NCBI RefSeq assembly: GCF_900292075.1
Contig: NZ_OLMV01000001.1
Span: forward strand, 858,969 to 922,968
Length of the DNA: 64,000 nt
DNA from: Microbacterium timonense
GTDB lineage: Bacteria > Actinomycetota > Actinomycetes > Actinomycetales > Microbacteriaceae
Reading direction: 5' to 3'
How positions within the stretch are numbered: position 1 is the stretch's first letter; every line of letters starts with the position of its first letter. A program made the translations under genes and the position numbers. Positions 24,549 to 32,076 of the stretch are shown here, piece after piece. The notes under the pieces are model-generated. The model made no database searches. It worked only from the letters and a program-made list of their open reading frames with translations, and had not been told where the DNA came from.

Positions 24549-25676
24549 TCAGCCGGCGGTGCACGTCGGCAGCGCGTCGAGGTCGCCGTCCTCCCGCACC
24601 GCGTCGAGCACCGACAGCGCCTCGTCCAGGTCCGACACCGCGAACACCCGGAGGTCGCCGGGGATGTGACCGACCACCTCGTCGCAGTTGGCCTCCGGGG
24701 CGAGGAACCAGTCGGCGCCGGCATCCAGTGCGCCCCACATCTTCTGGCGGATGCCGCCGATGGGGCCCACCGCGCCGTCGGCCGTGATGGTGCCGGTGCC
24801 GGCGACCTGCTGTCCGCCGTTGAGCTCGCCCGGGGTGAGCGTGTCGATGATGCCGAGCGCGAACATCATGCCGGCACTGGGGCCGCCTACGTTGTTGAGC
24901 TGGATCGTGACGTCGATCGGGAAGTCGTAGTCCGTGATGAGGTTCACGCCGATGATCCACACCGACTCGCCGTCGGCCGTGGACTCCTCCGGCGTCAGCT
25001 CGACGGTCTGCTGCTGGTCATCGCGCTCGATCTGCAGTTCGACCGGGTCGCCCTCCCCCTCGTTGATGACCGCGCGCAGGCGCGCGGCGTCCGTCACCGC
25101 CTGGCCGTTCGCCTCCAGGATGACGTCGCCTTCCTCCAGCACGCCCTCGGCCGGAGCACCCTCGATCACCGAGTGCACCGACAGCTGAGCGCCGACGTCG
25201 TAGCCCAGCTCCGTGAGCGCGGCGGCCGTCGCCTCCTGCTGCGAGTCGACCATCATCGCCGCGCTCTCTTCGTTGCGCTCCTCGGTCGTCTGCCCCTGGG
25301 GGAACACGGAGTCGATCGGGATCACGGCTTTGCTCGGCTCGAACCATGCCATGGCCAGCTCGAACCACGACGGTGTGTGCTCGCGGTTGCCCTGCACCTG
25401 GACGGTCAGCAGGTCCAGCGCGCCGTCGGTGGGGAACGTCTCGGCGCCTTCGACCGAGATGAGCGGCACCTCCTCGCCGTCCGCGTTCTCGGCAGTCCCG
25501 AGGGTGTTGTAGACCGGGCCCGGGCGCTGGATCACGTACGACGTCGGAAGGAACGTGATGACCAGGAGCACCACCATCGCCACGGTCAGCGCCCACACCC
25601 CGGCGACCGTGCGTCGCGACATCCGGGACCGCGTCGCGGGCGGCTCGATGGTCGAGTTCTCGTCGAACAGGGCCAC
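24549..25676 (-). CDS. PDZ domain / Lon-like (S16) membrane protease, YlbL family
   Basis: A 375-residue protease. A short cytoplasmic head is followed by one membrane span (VWALTVAMVVLLVITFLP, about 28-45). The extracellular part contains a PDZ domain (about 150-220, ILEANGQAV) and a Lon-type S16 peptidase domain with the catalytic Ser in GGPSAGMMFALG (near 267) and Lys in IGGIRQKMWGAL (near 311), a spacing like that in Lon. No ATPase domain is present, as is usual for the YlbL family (Rv3194c in M. tuberculosis). It probably cleaves envelope proteins. GTG/ATG choices are few; ATG at 25676 is used. The UPF0182 gene follows 106 nt downstream. Confidence 0.9.
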   Translation of the reverse strand: MALFDENSTIEPPATRSRMSRRTVAGVWALTVAMVVLLVITFLPTSYVIQRPGPVYNTLGTAENADGEEVPLISVEGAETFPTDGALDLLTVQVQGNREHTPSWFELAMAWFEPSKAVIPIDSVFPQGQTTEERNEESAAMMVDSQQEATAAALTELGYDVGAQLSVHSVIEGAPAEGVLEEGDVILEANGQAVTDAARLRAVINEGEGDPVELQIERDDQQQTVELTPEESTADGESVWIIGVNLITDYDFPIDVTIQLNNVGGPSAGMMFALGIIDTLTPGELNGGQQVAGTGTITADGAVGPIGGIRQKMWGALDAGADWFLAPEANCDEVVGHIPGDLRVFAVSDLDEALSVLDAVREDGDLDALPTCTAG

Positions 25677-25820
25677 GCGGGACCTCTCTTCCGTGCCTTG
25701 TCGATGATGCCTGGTCGTTCGCGACCGGCGTAAGGCGTTCGGGGTCCCTGCCGGGGAGTGCGATGGATGCTGCGACTAGCGTAGAGCGCAACCTCATCGA
25801 CCGGCTGAAAGGCTGCTGAA

Positions 25821-27242
25821 GTGGCAGACGACGACACCTCCGCGGGCAACGAGAACAGTCCCGAGGACGATTTCCAGGAGCTCATCCGACAGCTCTTCGG
25901 GGGCGGCGCGGGCGGCTTCGACCCGGAGCAGCTGTCGCGGCTGTCGGGCATGAACATCGATCCGGCGATGATGCAGGCGGTGATGCGCCAGCTGCAGGGC
26001 GCGTTCGCGAACGCCGACGAGAGCGGCATCTCGTGGGACATGGCCAAGCGTCAGGCGCTGCACATCGCCAATCAGGAGGGGCTGGGCGTGACCGCGGGCC
26101 AGCGCACCGATCTCGACCAGGCATTCGCCCTGGCGACCCTGTGGCTCAGCGAGGCGACGGCCATCTCGGAGCTGCCCGCTCCCCCCGAGACTCTCACGCG
26201 CGGCGGCTGGGTGGAGGCGACCCTGCCGGTGTGGCAGGAGCTGGCGGAGCCGGTGGCGACGAGCATCGCGGACGCGCTCACGGCGGCGTTGAGCGCGCAG
26301 GCGCCCGAAGACATGCAGGGCATGATCCAGGGCGCCGGCCGTCTCATGCGCACGGTGGGCGGCTCGCTGTTCGCCTCGCAGCTGGGACAGGTGGTGGGCA
26401 GCCTCTCCAAGGAGGTCGTCAGCGGCGGCGATGTCGGCATCCCGCTGATGCCCGACGGCGAGGCGGCGATCCTCCCCCAGAACTTCGCGGACTTCGGCCG
26501 CGACCTCGAGGTCCCCGAGGATCAGCTCGCGCTGTACGTCGCGACGCGCGAACTCGCGCACGCGCGCCTGTTCCGCCACGCCCGCTGGCTGCGGCTGCAC
26601 GTCATCTCACAGGTGACCGACTTCGCGCGGGGCGTGCACGTCGACACCGATGCGCTGGAGGAGCTCGCCTCCCGCTTCGATCCGTCCGAGCCGGAGGAGC
26701 TGCGCCGAGCGATCGAGAGCGGCGCGCTGCTGCCCGCGCGGTCCGAGGCGCAGGAGGCGGCGCTGGCGCGGCTGGAGAACCTCCTCGCCACGATCGAGGG
26801 GTGGGTCGAGGTCGTCACCGCAGACGCCACGTCCCGGCTCCCCTCCGCGCAGCGCATCGCCGAGGCGGTGCGCCGCCGCCGGGCCGTGGGTGGCCCTGCC
26901 GAGCGGGCCTTGGGCTCGCTCGTGGGCCTCGAGATCCGTCCGCGGCGCATGCGCGAGGCGGCGGCGATGTGGCGCGCGGTGACGGATGCCGTCGGCCCGG
27001 CCGCACGAGACGCCCTGTGGGACTACCCCGACCTGATGCCCAGCGCCTCCGACATCGACGATCCGGCATCGCTGGTGGCGCGCCTGGAGGCTCGCGCGCG
27101 GGGTGAGGAGCCGGTGCCGGACGAGATGGACGACGCACTTGCTCGCCTGCTCGCCGGCGAGGTGCCCGGCGACGGCTCGGAGGGCGACGGCTCGGAGGAC
27201 GACGGCGAGAGCGGCACGCCCGACGACCACCGCCCGGTGTAG
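25821..27242 (+). CDS. DUF2342 family 'zinc-dependent metalloprotease'-like protein
   Basis: A 473-residue protein of the DUF2342 family (the M. tuberculosis counterpart is Rv3195). It is annotated elsewhere as a zinc-dependent metalloprotease or as F420-biosynthesis associated. The putative metal segment here is RELAHARLFRHARWLRLH (near residues 240-258). A canonical HExxH is absent: only two or three His in the spacing AH(x)5H(x)5H are seen, so peptidase activity is not proven. A Gly-rich low-complexity segment (about 25-35) and an acidic C-terminal tail flank the helical core. GTG at 25821 is preceded by GAAAGG. Divergent from the PDZ protease gene; followed by the Cys-rich Rv3196-like gene. 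Confidence 0.85.
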   Translation: MADDDTSAGNENSPEDDFQELIRQLFGGGAGGFDPEQLSRLSGMNIDPAMMQAVMRQLQGAFANADESGISWDMAKRQALHIANQEGLGVTAGQRTDLDQAFALATLWLSEATAISELPAPPETLTRGGWVEATLPVWQELAEPVATSIADALTAALSAQAPEDMQGMIQGAGRLMRTVGGSLFASQLGQVVGSLSKEVVSGGDVGIPLMPDGEAAILPQNFADFGRDLEVPEDQLALYVATRELAHARLFRHARWLRLHVISQVTDFARGVHVDTDALEELASRFDPSEPEELRRAIESGALLPARSEAQEAALARLENLLATIEGWVEVVTADATSRLPSAQRIAEAVRRRRAVGGPAERALGSLVGLEIRPRRMREAAAMWRAVTDAVGPAARDALWDYPDLMPSASDIDDPASLVARLEARARGEEPVPDEMDDALARLLAGEVPGDGSEGDGSEDDGESGTPDDHRPV

Positions 27243-27259
27243 CAGCGGTCGCCGCCTCC

Positions 27260-27304
27260 TCCACAGGGCACGGCCGAGGGGAACCGTGCGACGGGTCCTG
27301 TGGA
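27260..27304. repeat. Compound inverted repeat between DUF2342 and Cys-protein genes
   Basis: TCCACAGG (27260-27267) pairs with CCTGTGGA (27297-27304). Inside it GCACGG (27268-27273) pairs with CCGTGC (27284-27289). The nested structure lies between two same-strand genes, ending 40 nt before the second start. It may attenuate or stabilise the transcript; its role is not known. Confidence 0.55.
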
Positions 27305-27344
27305 CAGCCGCGGCGGGCACCGCGCCGTCGGGCAGGATCGGGAC

Positions 27345-28208
27345 ATGCTTCGGCTCGACCCGTCCTATCCGCCGGTGTGGCGCTCAGACTCCGTCCTGCA
27401 ATTCGGCTCGGAGCGCGCGGTCGTCTGGGAGGACCCGCAGCCGTGGCACCTGAGGGTGATCCGCGAGCTCGAGCGCGGCATCCCCGACGGAGCATTCGTG
27501 CCGTTGTGCCAGGCGTTCGGGGCGCCGACGGCGGAGGACGCCACCCGGTTCCTCTCGCGCATGCGACGGGTGCTGGCGACCCAGGCCCCACCCCGTCGGC
27601 GCGTCGCGATCCAGGCGGCGTCCGACGTTCCCGACCTCCAGCGCGACGCTGTCGGTGAGGGACTGGCGGCCGCCGGGTTCGAGGTCGAAGCGCTGCACCG
27701 ATACGACCCCGTCGGCACCGCATCCTCGAGCGAGGTCCTCGTCTTCGTCGTCCACCGGGTCGTCGCCCCCAGCGCGGTGGCGGCGCTGATGGCCGGTGAC
27801 GTGGCGCACGTCCCGGTGATGCTCACCGGTTCGGGCGCCGACATCGGCCCGTTCGTGGCTCCCGGCCGCACGGCGTGCCTGTCGTGCGTGGCCGCACAGC
27901 GCCGCGACGAGGATCCCGCGTGGCCTGCGGTGGCGGCTCAGCTGATCGGACGTGCGGTGGACGCGGATCCCGCGGTGATGTGGGAGTCGGGCCTCGTGGC
28001 CGGGCGTCTCATCGCGGAGCGCGCGCGGATCCCCCACGGGTCGCGGACGCGTTCGGTGGCGCTGCGCGCCGGCTCCCTGCACCGGACCGTCCGCTCGCAC
28101 CGCCCTCACGCAGAGTGCCGCTGCCGATCTCTCGGAGGAACCTCGACGGCTGCCGTTCCCGTACGCCCCGCGACCACGTCAGCGACAGGGTTCGCCCGGC
28201 CCGCGTGA
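27345..28208 (+). CDS. TOMM-type cyclodehydratase partner-like protein (Rv3196 family)
   Basis: A 287-residue protein with an E1/ThiF-like C-terminal half. Two Cys pairs that could bind zinc are CLSC (in GRTACLSCVAAQRRDEDP, near 182) and CRC with His (RPHAECRCRSL, near 256). Relatives are annotated as bacteriocin-type cyclodehydratase or leader-peptide-binding proteins, but no YcaO, precursor peptide or dehydrogenase gene is nearby, and the counterpart in M. tuberculosis (Rv3196) sits in the same gene neighbourhood, so a housekeeping role is more likely. Start ATG 27345 is chosen since the conserved MLRLDPSYPPVW begins there. The last 200 bp overlap the 3' end of uvrD2 on the other strand, including the CRC motif. 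Confidence 0.75.
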   Translation: MLRLDPSYPPVWRSDSVLQFGSERAVVWEDPQPWHLRVIRELERGIPDGAFVPLCQAFGAPTAEDATRFLSRMRRVLATQAPPRRRVAIQAASDVPDLQRDAVGEGLAAAGFEVEALHRYDPVGTASSSEVLVFVVHRVVAPSAVAALMAGDVAHVPVMLTGSGADIGPFVAPGRTACLSCVAAQRRDEDPAWPAVAAQLIGRAVDADPAVMWESGLVAGRLIAERARIPHGSRTRSVALRAGSLHRTVRSHRPHAECRCRSLGGTSTAAVPVRPATTSATGFARPA

Positions 28209-29781
28209 TGCCCACGTACGCCAGCCGCCGCTCCTCGTCGACCTGCTCGAATGTGGTGGCGTACGAGATGGGGAGCAGCCCCTCCGCCACCCCGATGAGG
28301 TGCACGTGGTCCCACTCGAGCCCCTTCGCGGCGTGCAGGGTGGCCAGCGTGACGGTGCGCAGTGCGGGCTCATCATGCGCCTTGGCGCGCGCGGTGAGTT
28401 CGTCGGTGAAGGAGCGCAGCGTCGTGCCGGGTGGGGCCTCCTGTGCCAGGCGCAGCAGCGCCGCGCGTGCCTCCCAGGCGTCGCGCAGTGCGCCACCGGC
28501 CTTCGGCGGTTCATCTGTCAGACCCCGGGAGCGGAGGATGTCGCGCACCGTGTCGACGAAGCCGCTCTCGATCGGGGCGACCGAGGCGGCGCGCAGCTCC
28601 ATCACGGCCTGGCGCACCTCCGGCATGTCGAAGAAGCGGCGGCCGCCGAGGACGGTCGTGGCGACACCGGCGTCCGCCAGCGCGGCGACCACCTCCGCGG
28701 ACTGGGCGTGCGCGCGGTACAGGACGGCGATGTGGCGAGGGTCGGCGCCCTCGGCGATCTGCTGCGCGATGCGCGTGGCGACCGCGCGCGCCTCGGCGCG
28801 ATCGTCCTGGTAGGCGGTCACCGTCGGGATGACCGGTTCCGTTCGGTCATCGCGCACGGCCGCCTCCAGCCGGAGCGCGCCGGGTCGTCCGCGCATCAGC
28901 TCGTTCGCGACCTCGAGGATCGGCGCCTCCGACCGGTAGTTCGTCTCGAGCCTGATGACCCGGGCCCCCTCGTAGCGCCTCTCGAACTCCAGCAGGAACC
29001 GCGCGTCGGCACCGGCGAACGAGTAGATCGTCTGGCTGGCGTCGCCGACGACGCAGATGTCGCGCCGGTCGCCGAGCCACAGCTCAAGCAGCCGGTTCTG
29101 CAGCGGTGAGACATCCTGGAACTCGTCGACGGTGAAGTGCCGGTACTGCTCGCGAACGGCCTTGGCCACCTGCGGCTCGGCCTCGAGCATTCCCGCGCAG
29201 GCCAGCAGGACGTCTTCGAAGTCCAGCTGACGGCGCTCGTCCTTGAGCTTCTCGTACGCGTGCTGCAGCGCGACGACATGGTCCACGCCGAGCCTGCCCA
29301 CCCCGGCAGGGCGTGCCGCGGCGTAGCCGTCGATGCTCAGCATCGACACCTTGCGCCATTCGATCTCGGAGGCGACATCGCGCAGTGTCGCGACATCCGG
29401 ATCCAGGCCGATCCCGTCGGCGGCGTGCGCCAGCAGGCGCACCTTGTTGTCGACGATGCCGGGGGCGCTGTCGCCCGCCAGCGTCGGCCAGAAGAAGTTG
29501 AGCTGCGCGAGCGCGGCGGCGTGGAAGGTGCGCGCCGACACGCCGCCCACGCCCATGGCGCGCAGACGACCGCGCATCTCACCGGCCGCCTTCGTCGTGA
29601 AGGTCACCGCCATGACGCGTCCCGGCGAGTACGCGCCGGTCTCGACCCCGTGGGCGATGCGGTGCGTGATGACACGCGTCTTGCCCGTGCCCGCGCCGGC
29701 GAGCACGACGACCGGGCCGCGCAGCGCGGTCGCGGCCTCGAGCTGGCGCTCGTCCAGCCCGGCCAGGGCTCCGGCGCTCAC
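28009..29781 (-). CDS. uvrD2: UvrD2-type superfamily 1A DNA helicase
   Basis: A 590-residue SF1A helicase, 3'-5' by family. Motifs are Walker A VLAGAGTGKT (near 25-34), FTTKAAGEMRGR, motif II FTVDEFQDVSP, motif III GDASQTIYSFAGA, motif IV LETNYRSEAPI, and C-terminal motifs TLHAAKGLEWDHVHLIG and VGITRAG. GTG at 29781 overlaps the nudC stop (GTGA). The mycobacterial UvrD2 carries a tetracysteine region and an HRDC domain after the motor; neither is found here. Instead the last 60 or so residues are a low-complexity Arg/Gly/Ala/Ser tail read antisense to the end of the neighbouring plus-strand gene. It probably acts in DNA repair or replication restart. Confidence 0.9.
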   Translation of the reverse strand: MSAGALAGLDERQLEAATALRGPVVVLAGAGTGKTRVITHRIAHGVETGAYSPGRVMAVTFTTKAAGEMRGRLRAMGVGGVSARTFHAAALAQLNFFWPTLAGDSAPGIVDNKVRLLAHAADGIGLDPDVATLRDVASEIEWRKVSMLSIDGYAAARPAGVGRLGVDHVVALQHAYEKLKDERRQLDFEDVLLACAGMLEAEPQVAKAVREQYRHFTVDEFQDVSPLQNRLLELWLGDRRDICVVGDASQTIYSFAGADARFLLEFERRYEGARVIRLETNYRSEAPILEVANELMRGRPGALRLEAAVRDDRTEPVIPTVTAYQDDRAEARAVATRIAQQIAEGADPRHIAVLYRAHAQSAEVVAALADAGVATTVLGGRRFFDMPEVRQAVMELRAASVAPIESGFVDTVRDILRSRGLTDEPPKAGGALRDAWEARAALLRLAQEAPPGTTLRSFTDELTARAKAHDEPALRTVTLATLHAAKGLEWDHVHLIGVAEGLLPISYATTFEQVDEERRLAYVGITRAGRTLSLTWSRGVRERQPSRFLREIGSGTLREGGASGRSGAGSRRAAPPNASATRGGSARAPR

Positions 29782-30692
29782 GATCGCCCCGCGTGCCAGT
29801 CGGCGATGAGACGATGCGCGATCGACGCGGTCCCCGGCAGCACGACGTCGCCTTCGCCGGCGAGAGCGCGGCCGATCTCGTCGCGCGTGAACCACCGCAC
29901 CGCGGCGATCTCCTCCCCGTCGGCGTGCGCCGCGTCATCGTCCACCGCAACGGCGAGGAACCCGAGCATGAGGGAGCGCGGGTACGGCCAGGCCTGCGAC
30001 CCGCGGTACGACACGGTGCCGACCTCGACGCCCGACTCTTCGCGCACCTCGCGCCGCACCGCGGACTCGAGCGACTCGCCCGCCTCCACGAAGCCGGCGA
30101 AGCACGAGTAGCGCTCAGGTCCCCACAGTGCGTTCGAGCCCAGCAGCAGCAGGTCCGGATCGGACGCGCTGGTGATCGCCACGATCACGGCGGGATCGGT
30201 ACGGGGAAAGTGCTGTCGTCCGCACGACGGGCACCGGCGGGACCATCCGGCTTCACCGAGCAGCGTCTGCGACCCGCAGGCGGGACAGAAGGGCGCGTCC
30301 AGCAGCCACCGGCCGAGACTCAGACCCGTCACGAAGGCGGCGCCGTCGTGCACCGACAGCGTTCCCCCCACGCGCCGCAGTCCCGCCCAGCCTGCGGGAG
30401 CCTCGAACAGATCGGTCTCCTGCGCCGGGAACACCGCTGCCAGCAGAGCCGAACGATCCTCGTCGCGACCGAGGAACGCCCACTGGCCGCCGTCGGGCAC
30501 ATCGTCCGGAGAGCGCCACAGCAGCGCGTCGGGCGCGGCGAGCGGCGCGGCGTCGCCGGCGATCACGAGAACACGCGTGGCGGCATCCGATCGGGCGGCG
30601 TCGATGAGCCCTGGGGTCAGCCGTTCCTCAGCCGCACGGTCCAGACCGGAGCGGGACGGCTGCGGGTGGCTCGTGCTGTCGGGCGCCGTCAT
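29778..30692 (-). CDS. nudC: NAD(+) diphosphatase / RNA decapping Nudix enzyme
   Basis: A 304-residue NudC-type Nudix hydrolase that splits NADH or the NAD cap of RNA. The zinc ribbon is CPAC and CPSC (near 134 and 152, FCPACGSQT and RCPSCGRQHFPRTDP). The Nudix box is GFVEAGESLESAVRREVREE (near 195-214), followed by the NudC signature SQAWPYPRSLMLGF, which is SQPWPFPxS in the type enzyme. ATG at 30692 is selected over longer starts because upstream residues lie in the divergent promoter region and are not conserved. The gene is coupled with uvrD2, an order kept from M. tuberculosis (Rv3199c-Rv3198c). Confidence 0.93.
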   Translation of the reverse strand: MTAPDSTSHPQPSRSGLDRAAEERLTPGLIDAARSDAATRVLVIAGDAAPLAAPDALLWRSPDDVPDGGQWAFLGRDEDRSALLAAVFPAQETDLFEAPAGWAGLRRVGGTLSVHDGAAFVTGLSLGRWLLDAPFCPACGSQTLLGEAGWSRRCPSCGRQHFPRTDPAVIVAITSASDPDLLLLGSNALWGPERYSCFAGFVEAGESLESAVRREVREESGVEVGTVSYRGSQAWPYPRSLMLGFLAVAVDDDAAHADGEEIAAVRWFTRDEIGRALAGEGDVVLPGTASIAHRLIADWHAGRS

Positions 30693-30769
30693 CGAACATG
30701 CTCCGCTTCGTCGATCAGGGCCGGGCGTGGCGCGGGGACGGACGAGCGCGACCGACCTACCCTGGGCAC

Positions 30770-32053
30770 ATGGCACGCTCACCCCTCACTCTAGCCGCGT
30801 CCGTCACGTCGGCTCTTCCGCGGGTCGCGGTGGTCGGGGTCGGTGCCCTCACCGAGGGCGCGACCGGCCGGTACGACACGGCGGTGGCGGACCTCGACGA
30901 CGGCCGGCGTGTCGTCGTCCGCGTTCCCGCGGACTCGTCGTCGGCGTCGGAGCTGGCCGCCGAAGTACGCGCACTGCGCGCGCTGACCCCGGGCGTACGC
31001 GGCCTTCTCCCGTTCCGTGCTCCCGAGCTCCTCGGAGAGGCGGGACTGGGTGACAGCCGTGTCGTCGTGGTCGATTTCCTCCCCGGCTATCGGGTCGACG
31101 CGGCGCATCTGCCTCCCGGTCGGGGGGCTGCGACCTCGCTGGGCGCGGCCCTGGCGGCCCTTCATGCGCTTCCCCACTCGATCGTGCGCGCCGAGGGACT
31201 CCCGGCGCGCACGCCGCAGCAGGTGCGGGCCGACATCACGCGCCTGATCGATCGAGCGGTGGCCACCCGGCGCCTGCCCGTCACCCTCGCCGGCCGCTGG
31301 CAGCGGGCGGTGGATGCCGATGAGCTGTGGCAGTTCGAGTCCGCGGTGGTGCTCGGCGGAGCCGGCGCGGCATCGTTCCTGTTCGAAGATCTCCACGGCG
31401 TGCCCACGGTGACCGGGCTGCTGGATTGGCACGGACTCTCGGTCGGAGACCCGGCGACCGACCTGCAGTGGCTGGCGTCGGCACCCGACGCCGCCGACGA
31501 CGTGTACGCCGCGTATGTGGCCGACAGCGGTCGCGCCCCCGACGCGCGGGTGCGCGACCGGGCTCGCCTGTACGCGGAGCTCGAGTTCGCCAAGTGGCTG
31601 GTGCACGGGCATGACTCCGACCGCGACGATATCGTCGCCGATGCCGTCGAGCTCCTGGAGTCGCTTGCCGCCGGCGTGGCGGGCGATGAGATCGTCTCAC
31701 CGTCGGCGGTCGACGTCGACGACGCGATCGCCCTTCTGGAGCGCATGCCGGGGGCGCCGGCACCGGCGACCGACACGTCGATGCAGACCGACGCATACGA
31801 TCCGGGCGAGCTGGCGCAATGGCTGACGGGTGAGATCGACCTCTCCCCCTCACCGGAGCCGGACGTCGCCCCGGCGGAGGCCGCAGACGCCGCGCCGACG
31901 GCGGCCGCGGACGACGTGTCGACGGCTCCCATCCGGTTGCCCGGCGCGCCGGTCGACGCGGAGGACGCGGAAGCCTCGCATGACGGGTCGGATGCCGCGG
32001 CCGAGGCCGAACGTGCCTCCGAGGCCGCTCTGCGTCGCTGGCTCGCGGACTGA
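30770..32053 (+). CDS. Aminoglycoside/macrolide phosphotransferase-fold protein lacking the catalytic loop
   Basis: A 427-residue protein. Residues 1-290 have the APH-like kinase fold: a Gly-containing N-lobe strand region, an Arg-Val-Pro segment, VVVDFLPGYRVDAAHLP, SLGAALAALHALP and the C-lobe metal motif TGLLDWHGLSVGDPATDLQW. At the place where kinases of this fold have HGDLxxxN, the sequence reads VVLGGAGAASFLFEDL, so the catalytic Asp and the Asn are missing. It looks like a pseudokinase or a scaffold. The C-terminal 130 residues are acidic and low-complexity with a final Ala/Glu/Arg helix. It is divergent from nudC and convergent with adnB, in a DNA-repair neighbourhood. ATG at 30770 was chosen as the start of the conserved part. 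Confidence 0.72.
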   Translation: MARSPLTLAASVTSALPRVAVVGVGALTEGATGRYDTAVADLDDGRRVVVRVPADSSSASELAAEVRALRALTPGVRGLLPFRAPELLGEAGLGDSRVVVVDFLPGYRVDAAHLPPGRGAATSLGAALAALHALPHSIVRAEGLPARTPQQVRADITRLIDRAVATRRLPVTLAGRWQRAVDADELWQFESAVVLGGAGAASFLFEDLHGVPTVTGLLDWHGLSVGDPATDLQWLASAPDAADDVYAAYVADSGRAPDARVRDRARLYAELEFAKWLVHGHDSDRDDIVADAVELLESLAAGVAGDEIVSPSAVDVDDAIALLERMPGAPAPATDTSMQTDAYDPGELAQWLTGEIDLSPSPEPDVAPAEAADAAPTAAADDVSTAPIRLPGAPVDAEDAEASHDGSDAAAEAERASEAALRRWLAD

Positions 32054-32076
32054 ACGACGAGCGGACGCCGGGCCGC

